DNA of 64,000 nt from Stercorarius parasiticus (taxonomy: Eukaryota; Chordata; Aves; Charadriiformes; Stercorariidae), in assembly GCA_013396915.1 (NCBI GenBank), contig VWZL01001979.1, positions 1,127,616 through 1,191,615 on the forward strand, in the 5' to 3' direction. The position numbers were made by a program, and so were the translations under genes. Position 1 is the stretch's first letter, and every line of letters begins with the position of its first letter. Positions 49,663-60,128 of this stretch are shown piece by piece. Below the pieces are notes generated by a model, which saw only the letters and a program-made list of their open reading frames with translations, was not told the origin of the DNA and searched no databases.

Positions 49663-51980
49663 TGATTAGACACAGAATTTGCTCTCATTTCAGGAAGTAT
49701 AAAGTATGAGAAAAATGTGATGGTGCTAATTAATAGCTTTTGTCTAAAGAAGTCCAATGGGTAATTTCATATTTTTTTTTACTTGTCTATATTCACTGCT
49801 AAATAGGAGAAAAGTGTGTGTGTTGATTATGTGCTTAATTCTGCAAGCTAAAAGAATTCATATGCCTGATTGACAAAAGAAGAGTGAGGTCAGTGAGCTG
49901 GATTGCCAGACTATGCTTTGCCTTAATATGATTGAGAAAATAGAGTGCACTATTTCAAACTGGTTAGAGACATAATATGTTTTGTATATCATGGCTATAT
50001 CACTCTTTCAAATTATTTGAATGTGTTAGGCAGTAGGTCATACCTAAATTGTAATGACTCACTTTGCATTAACATCTATCTAGCTTGCTAGCTAGAAGTC
50101 ATCACCATTACATTTCAAGGGCTCTCAAGTAGAGTGATTAAGAGAACATTTTTATGTGTAAGCAGTGATGTAGCTTTGCAATAAAAAAGTAGAATGAGAA
50201 TTATCCATAACACATTTTCTACTTGCCACAAGTAAAAGCTCCAATCCATCAATGACTCATTGCAGATACATGCTCGTGACAAGGCAGAATCTTACTAACA
50301 GCAGCAGGAACTTGCCTGACTGGAGTTTCTTCAGAAATTGGTGTCAAAGGGAATATTCCTCCTTGTAAAAGTGATATAACTAAATTCTATTCATATTTTG
50401 TTTTCAGATGTTAATTTACCTGAATATAATTCTACAGTGAAGAGTCACTATTGCTGCGACTGCTTCACCCTCCAATGTACACTAAAAATACACCTTCCTT
50501 TAACATGTGCCACATAGGCAGCACGCTACCAGTGTGTGAGCTTATTAGGACAGTACAAAACAAATAGAATATTTTGTATCTTCAAAGTGGATGTGATTTG
50601 CTGCTCCTATCCCTCCTTACTGAGTCAGACACACGTAGAGAGAATGTAGTTTCCATCTAATAACAAAGCCATTCTAGGAATTTCTTACCCTTTCACTCTG
50701 TATCAGATGTTTAAATTGTAATCTAGATCTTCGTAATTGTATTAAAATAATAACGAGAATGAATTAAAAAGACAACCTTTTTTTTTTTCCAGAGAGAAGT
50801 GCACAGTCCTTCATTTTAGTATTTTAGTTGCAATTTTGTCCCCCAGAGAGTTGTACCCCGCAATGGAGGTAGCAATGAACAGAAACTTGAGGAAAACAAA
50901 CAGCGAGAAAGGACAGAGGGAATTTCTTATGACCTTTTTTTTTTTCATTAGAGAAGGTATTCATGTAGTTACATTGTAAATCGCCAAGGCATTTTAAACA
51001 CAACTTGATCTTATTCACTGGTGTTTACAACAAAACAAGGTGCAAGGCAGTGGACTCAGACCTAGGATTTACAGGTTTTTTTTGTTATCTCATACCCTAA
51101 TATGAATGCTCTTGTCTGTCCCTCATCCCCCCAAACAACCAACACAGAGTGATATTTTTAAAGAATGAAGACAGATAAGTAGGTTTAGATTCATGAGAAT
51201 TTGTTTTAAAACTAATGTTTCCCTTTTCCCTACATAAGCTACAAAAAATGTCAAATAGTAGCCGAAGGAAATTATATGGATTGCCTTTGATTTTGCAGCT
51301 AACTGATACCTAATCACTCCTATGAGAAACTAAAGCAGCACATTCCAACAGCAGAGGGGTCTTCTAAAAAAACAAGTCAGTTGCACACAGGATATTACTA
51401 TTCTGTATAATGACAATGCTACTGAATTTTACTGCTCAACGCCACAGTTCTGGCTGACATCACAGAAAAACTAAACAAAGGAGATTGCATTTATTAAGAT
51501 TTTTGTTGTCTAGACAGTTTCTGAAGGCTTAAGAGATATTCCTCATAAATTTCAGTAGATGTATTTTTAAGGCAGTGTATAGTACAATTTTTAAGACATT
51601 TCCAGACCCCGATAAAAGTGGAGGAATTGTTAGCATCTTTGTCTTTTTAAGCTTATTCAGGGAATTTCTTTCATAAGCTAACTACACCTGTGAACTTAAA
51701 AGAAAATGCTTACAATATACAATAGCGGAGCAGTACAGGGTGCTTGAGATTTATCTCTCAATGCCTACTTGATACAACTTGGATATCATATTTTTCTCTG
51801 CATAAAATGTGAAAATGAACTGTACGGTATTGATGTGTTCTTCCTTCTTTCTCAAATTTCTACCTTCTTTTCAAGAAGACAGACGCTGGTAGAAAAGCAT
51901 ATGGGGTAGGGGGAATAGATATGGAGAATTATTAAACAATGTCAGAGTTATTCCTTACCAGTAGTCAGTCATAGCAAGAC
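49663..51980. other. Unique stretch, no gene recognised
   Basis: AT-rich with T-runs near 50779 and 50935-50945. Short ORFs at 50824-51018 (-) and 51123-51317 (-) have no recognised domain. Confidence 0.5.
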
Positions 51981-53420
51981 ATAGAATCATAGAATCATAA
52001 AACAGTTTGAGTTGAAAATGATCTTTAAAGGTCATCTAGTCCAACCCCCCTGCAATCAGCAGGGTCATCTTCAACTCAATCAGGCTGCTCAGAGCCCCAT
52101 CCAACCTGACCTTGAATGTTTCCAGGGATGGGGCATCTACCACCTCTCTGGGCAACCTGTTCCAGTGCCTGCCCACCCTCTTTGTAAAAAAATTCTTCCT
52201 TATACCTAGTCTGAATCTATCCTCTTTTAGTTCACTTGCCCTTGATAAAGCCATGCTGGCTGTCTCAAATCACCTCCCTGTCCTACATGTGCCTTAGCTT
52301 AGCTTCTAGGAGGATCTGTTCCACGTTCTTCCCAGCAAATAGCTGAGGCTGACAGGTCAGTAGTTCCCAGGGTCCTCCTTTCTACCCTTTTTGAAAACAG
52401 GTGCAATATTTCCCTTTTTCCAGTCACTGGGGACTTCACCTCACCGCCACAACTTTTCAAATATCATGGCGAGTGGCTTGGCAACTACATTAGCCAATCC
52501 CCTCAGGACTCTGGGAGGCATCTTGTTAAGTCTCATAGATTTCTGTATGTTCGGCTTCCTCTGGTGGTCATGAACCTGATCTTCTCTTACAGTGGGAGGG
52601 ACTTTTCTGCCCCAGTCCCTGCCTTGCAGTCAATCCACTTTAGAGGTGTGGGAAGAGAGGTTGGCAGTGAAGACTGAGGAAAAAACGTTCTTGAGTACCT
52701 CAGCTTTCTCCTTATTTATTGTTATGAGTTTGCCAACATTGGTCATCATGGGGGGTACGCTTTCTTTGACCTTCCTTTTCTGGCTGATATACCTGTATGT
52801 CATACCTTTTATAATTCTCTGTGTCCCTCACCAAGTTCAGCTCCAGCTGCACCTTGGCCTTCCTGCACAACCAGGCAGCGCCCCTATACTCTTCCCAGGA
52901 CACCTGTCCCTGCTTCCACTGCCTGGGCATTTCTTTTCTGCACTTTAGTTTAACCAGCAGGTCTCAACTCATTCATGCCGGTCTCTTGCCTTCCTTTCCT
53001 GATTTCTTACACATGGGGATCAAGAGCTCTTGTGCTGTGTGGAAAGCTTCCTTAGAAATCTGCCAGCTCTGTTTTGTTCCCTTGTTCCTGAGGGCAGTTT
53101 CCCAGGGGGTCCTATTAAGAAACTCATTGAAGAGCTGGAAGTTTGCTTTCCTAAAATTCAGGGTCCTGACTTTACTTTTCGCCTGGCCCATATCCCTCAG
53201 GACTGCGACCTCCAGCAGTGCATGATCACTGCAGCTTCCAATCTTGATGTCACCAATTAGCTCACTTGTGTTGGTGACCATCAGGTCCAGTATTGCTTCT
53301 CCTTTGGTGGGGCTGTCTATTACCTGGCTTAAGAAGTTATCCTCAATGCACTCCAGGAGTCTCCTGGATTGCGTACAGGTCACTGTGCTACTTTTCCAGC
53401 AGATGTTGGGGTGGTTGAAC
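51981..53420 (-). mobile_element. CR1 LINE with the RT core deleted
   Basis: The reversed 3' tail and 3' UTR occupy 51981-52080, and the C-terminal coding block reaches about 52235 ([32 protein letters not shown]). At about 52236 the sequence jumps to the region just upstream of the RT core ('gataaagccatgctggctgtctc', the HGFIKGK stretch) and continues through the N-terminal RT and linker into the endonuclease domain to about 53420. The palm with YLDF and FADD is absent. This is either one internally deleted or template-switched element, or two abutting insertions in the same orientation. Confidence 0.9.
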
Positions 53421-53431
53421 CATGATACCAT
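52973..53431 (-). pseudogene. CR1 endonuclease C-terminal part and linker
   Basis: A 152-codon open frame on the minus strand. It starts with FNHPNICWKS, the conserved endonuclease segment after the catalytic DFN, then EDNFLSQVID, ILDLMVTNTSELIGDIKIG and CSDHALLE, which contains the SDH motif of apurinic-like endonucleases. It continues as the linker toward RT (RTLNFRKANFQLFNEFL). It is interrupted downstream. In a complete CR1 this domain nicks target DNA to prime reverse transcription; this fragment is non-functional. Confidence 0.88.
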
Positions 53432-53552
53432 GGTTGTCCCTCTCTTAATTTTTGACTAGCACTTTTATAATTTCCACTTCTCTTTGAATGCAGCAGAACC
53501 AGCACTTAGTTTATTTATACCTGGCTTTTTCTTCTAAAAGAGTAATGAAAGA

Positions 53553-53613
53553 AATCATAGAATGGGTTAGAGTTGGAAGGGACCTTACAGACCATCTAGT
53601 TCCAACCCCCCTG
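53553..53613 (-). mobile_element. Short CR1 3' end
   Basis: About 60 bp of reversed CR1 end: aatcatagaatgggttagag, then 'ttggaagggaccttacag' and 'catctagttccaacccccctg'. The rest is lost by 5' truncation. Confidence 0.85.
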
Positions 53614-54402
53614 TGTATCAGCAGATGTTCCTTGCATGACTTAGCTGGTGTAATTGCAAATAGATACTGCTTCATCTTTCATTTCCTGTTGCTTTGCTCT
53701 TCCCTCTTATAAACTTACAATTTTTGAGGAAACAATAAAAATTACGGTATAACTTTTTTTCAACATTATATTTATATGTTTTCGTGACAGATAAATGTAA
53801 CATTTGTGTGTCAGCTGGGGCAACAGAAGGATTGCATGGAACAAATGTCTGCTTTGGTTGTATTTCTGGAGATTTGTTCTAGGCAGTGTGTAGGAGCTCT
53901 AAAGGAGAACAGACTAAATTATTTGAAATACCTAATTAAAAATGTTTCTAAGAAGAAGCTTAGTCATCCTTTAAAACTGCATAATGAACATTCCTTAATT
54001 TACTTTAAAATTTTATGGTTATTTCTGTCTCTTAGTTTGCCAATTGTTATAGATCTCATATTTGAGAATATTCTCTCTCATAGAATTTCTCCTCCTGTTG
54101 TTTGATGACGTTAAGGGGTCATTCTTTATTTATGAACACCCAATCTGTTACTGGGAGTGTCTGTAATGTCAAAAATAAAAGTATTATGTGCATGACTTGT
54201 CAGTACCAACAAGTAGCAAACGGATGATAGGGCATGGGCAACAATATTGAATATCAAGATTGAATAATTACTAATTCTATAAAAGTAGAAAAAGTATAAG
54301 TAAATTTAGTGGGTTCTTATTTTAAAACTACAATTTCTCTTCCCAGAAAAAAAGAACGATTGTTATATTTCTTCCTTATCTTAAAATTGCATGGAATAGC
54401 AT
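53614..54402. other. Unique stretch, no gene recognised
   Basis: AT-rich. An ORF at 53806-54105 (+, 99 codons) has no recognised motif. Confidence 0.5.
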
Positions 54403-54535
54403 TGTCGTTTAACCCCAGCCAGCAGCTAGCGGTTTAACCCCAGCCACTCGATCACTCCCCTGACTTGCGATGGGGGAGAGAATCAGTGGACTAAAAGTGA
54501 GGAAAAACTTGTGAGTGAAGATAATGACAAAAAAA
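54403..54535 (-). mobile_element. LTR 3'-end fragment, same family as 33360-33940
   Basis: This reads as the reverse complement of the LTR end: tgtcgtttaaccccagccag corresponds to the GGCTGGGGTTAAA...GACA end at 33921-33940, and 'gatgggggagagaat' with 'taaaagtgagg' match the adjoining segment. About 130 bp remain; the 5' part is lost. The first ~25 bp are duplicated: 'gtttaaccccagcca' occurs at 54407 and 54432. Confidence 0.8.
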
Positions 54536-55810
54536 TTACAACTACTTCTCCAAAAAAAACCCCAAACCTGAAATAAATTACTACTGAGTCCATACCTTAT
54601 TACTGTTCACCTCTGTTGGATTGCCTAGTCATTTTTCAATAGTTTATACGATTTTCTTTTGATACCATTCAAGCCTGCTGCTGAAGTCAACAGTACTCTC
54701 TTTCTCCTGTTAAAAAATTCCCTTAACACTGTCTAAGATCTGCTGGCAATGTCGATTAGGTCCTCAGTGCTGTTACATACTGCAGCCCACCACACTGCGT
54801 GCTCTGAGAAAGAAAAGAGCATTTGGTCAGTTAATGTTCATGTGATTTTTGCACAGAATTTTATATCTCCAGGTACCTTCATGCCACGCAGCACTGATCT
54901 GGCAATTATAAATACCAGTAGACTTTCCAGTTTTAGCAGTAACTTAACTGGAATGCAGAGTTTCATTAATACCAGAGAAAATCAAATCATTAATCACCTA
55001 TATACAGCAATTATTTTCTCAAGCAATAAAATTCATTTATTCCTGAGGTAATATAGAGAAAAGTACACAAAAATGAATGTAAAACTATAATTAGCAGTGA
55101 ACACTGCCAGAAATTGAGTGACTGTGAAGTTGTTCCCTAATCAGTATTTATCACTGGATGATGATTGTCCTTGTAACTATGCAGTAGTCACTTCAATATG
55201 CTCATAAAGAATATAAGACAATTTAGAAGAGGATGAAAGTGGCCAGAGACCCAGTTCTGAAGTAGCATACATAAAATATTTTGGTATAATGGCAGCTAAA
55301 GTGAGCAATATTGCACATGCAGATACTTGGTATATAAAGGAAAAAGTCCATGCAATTAAAAAAATCGTCATTTGCTTCTCAGTCTTGCAAGAATATATGA
55401 CTAATCTGGCAAAACAGGAGTCACTACTGATTATTTCTGGGGAACAGGTTGTCTCTGAAGTGATTTGTCTTATTCTGAGATTTTGATACTTCAGTTCTCC
55501 ACAATTTCCTGATGTAGAATTACACCACTGTATAGTTATAAATCTATGCTCTTTAGAGATGTGAGTGGAGATTATACTGTCAATGTGAAGTTATATGGAA
55601 ATCATAGTGTCAGTGCAATGTATTTCATGGATTATCTTTCAAATGTACCTGTTTGAGAAAAACTGTTTTTTTTTTTTTTTTACTTTTCCTACAATGTACA
55701 AATTCTGGGTCAAACCCTCTTTTTTCTATTGCTACATATATGATTCTTCCTCTTCATCTAACTTTATGTTATTGTATACCCCCCCAAAAAAACCCCCAAA
55801 AATTTAAATA
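54536..55810. other. Unique stretch, no gene recognised
   Basis: A T-run lies at 55666-55681 and a mixed C/A homopolymer tract at about 55779-55801, directly left of a CR1 fragment. ORF 54749-55051 (+, 100 codons) is unrecognised. Confidence 0.5.
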
Positions 55811-56140
55811 GGGCTGTCTGTTACCTGGTTTAAGAAGTTATCCTCGATGAACTCCAGGAGTCTCCTGGATTGCTCACTGTGTTACTTTTCCAGCAGATGT
55901 TGGGGTGGTTGAAGTCCCTCAGCAGGATGAGAACCCGCAAGTGCAATTCCTCCCATAGCTGGCGTAAGAAGGTTTCATCAATAGGCTCCCCTTGATCAGT
56001 CAGCCTGCAGTACACACCAATCACAAGGTTCCCTTTGTTTCCTTGGTCTCTAATACTTACCCATAGGCTTTCAACCTGCTTGTGGCTATTCTTCACAGAC
56101 CACTCTTCACACCCTATCCATTTCTTGATGTAGAGGGCAG
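55811..56140 (-). mobile_element. CR1 endonuclease fragment, truncated at both ends
   Basis: On the minus strand it encodes part of the CR1 endonuclease: ESLWVSIRDQGNKGNLVIGVYCR, then LRDFNHPNICWKSNTV (the DFN box) near the low-coordinate end. Its last ~100 bp (55811-55912) correspond to 53309-53417 of the previous element, so the two are separate copies of the same CR1 region and not one interrupted copy. No RT and no 3' tail are present. Confidence 0.88.
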
Positions 56141-57426
56141 TGAATATTCAGTGAATATTCATTAAACATATCTAGATTTTCTGTTACCCACTTTTGATAT
56201 TGAAGCATGGTTTTAGTGAGCTTTTAAAGAAGAACAGGATATATTCTCATTTTCTATTGAAAAATATTTTTGACAAACTGATTTAGTACTTTTAATGTAC
56301 AGCATTTTTGATGACAGAGTTCTAGTACTGTTTATGCTAGATCTCCTGTTCTGACTGTGTTTTAGAGCAGGTGGAACTTGGCATTTGGCTCCCTCCCATA
56401 TGTAAATATTCATATGAGAACTGTCCACATATGAACGAGTTTCCAAGAATCATGAATACCTCACAAGGATACTTTGCTGTTACTGAAATAACTGGGGAAT
56501 AATGTTATATTGTTCCATTGCTTGATTTGAATTATCTCTAACCTTCAAGAGGCAAGAATTCCCTCATGATGATATACTTTAATCTGGTGCCTTCTATTTC
56601 ATAATGAAAAGGCTGCACATCAGAACATTAAGGTTTTACATAACACCTTTGCATTTGGGCAACAGAAAGTACACTTCATTTTTAGAGACTTGATATTGCT
56701 GGTAAAATCTTTTCACATCAGAAATTTAGCCAGAAAGGAGAAAAAAACCAAACCTCTTTCTTTAGTGTTTTATGAATTTTCTTCATGGCTGATTGACAGT
56801 TTTCTGCTATTTAAAAAACTAGTAATGAGAAGCTGAGAGTTGTGTGAATAGAGACTGAGCAGACCACTGGTGGGTATGTGATTATTCAAGCTCTTTTCCA
56901 TTATGACACAGATATTCTGTTCCACCAGAAAGTATCCTGCATCTAATATGCTGCCCTGAAGTAGAAAGGTTTAATTAAAAGGCACCTAGATGTGAAACTA
57001 AAAGTAAACAATTTACATAATAAACCACTTTTTTTTTTTAATTTAGATTACTTTCAAAGTATCCTTCACAGATTAGCATATTTAATTACCTACGACTGAT
57101 GATACTGGTTGAGAGTTTTCGAGACAAAGTGGAAAATGACAACCTTAATCTGTATTTTGGGATGCCTGCTACCAGTGTTCAAGGTAATTACTCTGCCTTA
57201 ATTCCCAGATTGTGTCATATAATTCCATTTACACAGCTGCTGAGGCTCCTATGAGGTGATATGGTTTGAATAAAGAATCAGATTTATCCCTAACGTAATT
57301 CAGCATAAAACATTAGAACTCATATAAAATATCTCAAACACTAAATCAAACTACTGTCCAATGGATGTAGATTTTCCCTTACATCGAAAAAATTCTTATT
57401 ATAATGTATACAACTACAATTACACT
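56141..57426. other. Unique stretch containing one exon-like segment
   Basis: A short direct repeat 'cagtgaatatt' occurs twice at about 56138-56160. The segment 57047-57183 (separate entry) has splice-like flanks. Otherwise no repeat or gene recognised. Confidence 0.5.
57047..57183 (+). other. Exon-like open segment, unproven
   Basis: A T-rich tract ending in 'aatttag' immediately precedes 57047, and 'caag|gtaatt' follows 57183, giving plausible acceptor and donor sites around 137 bp. The frame starting at 57048 is open for all 45 codons; the other two frames contain stops. The peptide (ending VENDNLNLYFGMPATSVQ) matches nothing I recognise. The reading frame also stays open for a further ~24 codons past the donor, so openness is weak evidence. 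It may well be chance. Confidence 0.25.
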
Positions 57427-57714
57427 AATAGGACAAGGGGTAATGGTTTTAAACTGAGAGAAGGTAGATTTAGATTAGGTATTAGGAAGAAATTATTAAC
57501 TCGGAGGGTAGTGAGACACTGGAACAGGTTGCCCAGGGAAGCTGTGGATGCCCCATACCTGGAGATGTTCAAGGTCAGGTTGGATGGGGCTTTGAGCAAC
57601 CTGGTCTAGAGGGAGGTGTCCTGGACCATGGCAGGGGGCTTGGAACTAGATGATCTTTAAGGTCTCTTCCAACTCTAACCATTCTATGATTCTATGATTC
57701 TATGATTCTATGAT
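57427..57714 (+). mobile_element. CR1 3' end with five-unit tail
   Basis: Begins 'ataggacaaggggtaatgg', encodes the C-terminal block TRGNGFKLREGRFRLGIRK and [13 protein letters not shown], then the 3' UTR 'ggaactagatgatctttaagg', and ends in a tandem attctatg-type tail at 57690-57714. It is 5'-truncated to about 290 bp. The clean tandem tail suggests a fairly recent copy. Confidence 0.93.
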
Positions 57715-59062
57715 CTACAACAAATCATACATTAACAAAACACATCTGAACTGTATGTAATAAGTCTACTGTTGCTGCCTGTTGTCATAATAGTACGAGG
57801 CTCTGCAAGTGGAACTGAACAATGACGAAGATGATGGTTCATCTTGGCTGGAGGTGTCACCAAGGTTAAGTGGATCTACGCCCTGCATCAAAACTGCTTT
57901 CATAATGAAAAAAAGATGGGTCATTGTCAGAGGAGACTGTCTCCTGAGGGGAATAGAAGGCCAAATGTGCAGACCAGACCCACTTGTTAGGGAAGTCTGC
58001 TGCCTCCCTGGTGCCCGGGTTAAACCTGTGGTTGTTCAAAGAAGACACCACTTGTTGCCATTAAGTTTTTTTTCCTTCTATTCTGGGAAAATCAAACAAT
58101 AGTCTATTACTCTAAATTTATTTTGGAATATTTTTAAAGCTCCATAGCATTTCAGCCATCACAGACACTACTTTGTTTTTAACAGCAACAGATTAATTTA
58201 CTTGAATCACTATTATTGATGATGGGCAAAAATTAATAGGTCTAGAAATTCCTTTATTTGAATCGGCATAAACAATGGCATGAATTGTTAAGTAGTATTT
58301 GCTTCAGTTGGACAGTAAATACCATTGTCAGGGAGGGTTTTCTAGTGTATGCGTTGGGATGAAGAAAAAAGGAAATTAAAAGATCCCTCATCAAGAAACT
58401 TACAGAATTCACTGCAGGGCTCAAAGAGATTTCTGCCTGTTTCTTGATGATTCTTGGTAGCCCAGTTGGTGATACTCCCTACAAACTGCACTGCATAAGC
58501 TCTTTAAGATATTTTCATCGATGGTTTTCTTCCTGTTTTTTTTTTCTTTATATAAGTGTTATTTCACAAGGGTGAAACATTTTTCCAGGGAATAGATTTC
58601 TAAAAAAAGTCTTCTTCCTACTCCTGTCAAGGAGATAAAAATCTATTTTAATACCCATTTCTACAATGATCTCTTACTTCAGTTATATTTCCATTATCTA
58701 CAATTTCAAATATTATTTTTATTACAATATGTTATAGTATATAATACTTTTCATGTTTGGCTTCATATCAATCATAACTAAGTACTGTCAAAATACAGAA
58801 TAAGTAAAACTACTTTTTGTTTAGTGTGATCTCTGAGGTATCTGCAGTAAAGGTTCTTCAGATTATCAGACAGTGTCCAGAGGGGATCTTTGACAATCTG
58901 CACTACTTTAACATTTAATCTTCATGCTCACCTTATTTATCTTCTCTGAAGACTTTTTTTTTTCTTATTTGTCAGCTGTTTCTTCTATGGATCGCGAGAC
59001 AGCACAATTATGATTTTCTATGTCACATTCACTCCTAGAAATCCTAAAATAGTCCTTACTTT
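57715..59062. other. Unique stretch, no gene recognised
   Basis: Frames at 57809-58102 (+, 97 codons) and 57866-58051 (-) overlap on opposite strands. The + frame is somewhat less AT-rich than the surroundings but has no recognised motif. Confidence 0.5.
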
Positions 59063-60128
59063 TCATAGAATCATAGAATCATAGAATCATTTAGGCTGGA
59101 AAAGATCCTTGGAATCATCAAGTCCAACCATCAACCCCACTCTACGAAGTTCTCCCCTACACCATATACCCTAACACCACATCTAAACGACTATTAAACA
59201 CATTCAGGGATGGTGACTCCACCACCTCCCTGGGCAGCCTATTCCAGTGTCTCACCACTCTTTCTGGGAAGAATTTTTTCCTAATGTCCAGTCTAAACCT
59301 ACCCTGTTGCAGCTTGAAGCCATTCCCTCTTGCTCTAGCGCTAACTACCTGTGAGAAGAGACCAGCACCAACCTCTCTACAATGTCCTTTCAAGTAGTTG
59401 TAGAGAGTGATGAGGTCTCCCCTCAGCCTCCTCTTCCTCAAACTAAACAGTCCCAGCTCCTTCAATCGCTCCCCATAAGATTTATTCTGCAGGCCCTTCA
59501 CCAGCTTCGTTGCCCTCCTCTGCACTCGCTCCAGCACCTCAATATCTCTCTCATATTGAGGTGCCCAAAACTGGACACAATACTCAAGACATGGCCTCAC
59601 CAGTGCTGAGTACAGGGGGACAATCACCCCCCTACTTCTGCTGGTCACACTGTTTCTAATACAAGCCAGGATGCCATTGGCTTTCTTGGCCACCTGGGCA
59701 CACTGCTGGCTCATATTCAGCTGCTTGTCCATTAGAACCCCCAGGTCCTTTCTGCCAGGCAGCTCTCCAGCCACACTTCCCCAAGCCTGTAGTGATGTAT
59801 GGGGTTGTTGTGGCTCAAGTGCAGGACCTGGCACTTGGCCTTGTTGAAGCTCATTCCATTAGCATTGTCCCATCAATCCAATCTATCCAAGTCTCTCTGT
59901 AGAGCCTCCCTATCCTCATGCAGATCAACACTCCCGCTTAACTTGGTGTATTCTGCAAACTTACTGATGATACGCTCTATGTCCTTATCAAGATCATCAA
60001 TACAGACATTAAACAGAAATGGTACCAACACTGAGCCCTGAGGAACACCACTTGTGACCGACCGCCAGCTGGATTTAACTTCATTGACCACCACTCTTTG
60101 GGACCATCCATCCAGCCAGTGCTGGATG
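59063..60128 (-). mobile_element. CR1 LINE, 5'-truncated
   Basis: A three-unit reversed tail (tcatagaatcatagaatcat) starts at 59063, then the 'gtccaaccatcaaccccactc' 3' UTR of the same subfamily as 45901-47378. Similarity ends at about 60128, just 5' of the RT segment encoding [20 protein letters not shown]. Confidence 0.93.
59157..60094 (-). pseudogene. CR1 reverse transcriptase with mutated catalytic box
   Basis: The upstream part (59873-60094) reads [14 protein letters not shown] and then [11 protein letters not shown]: the FADD box has become FAEY (residues 46-49 of that frame), so both catalytic Asp residues are lost. A TGA at 59873-59875 follows in LD*W, the same position as in the 45901 copy. 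The downstream part (59157-59834) is open but its first ~25 residues are out of frame; a one-base change near 59755 restores [21 protein letters not shown] and the rest, through [17 protein letters not shown] dead copy. Confidence 0.9.
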
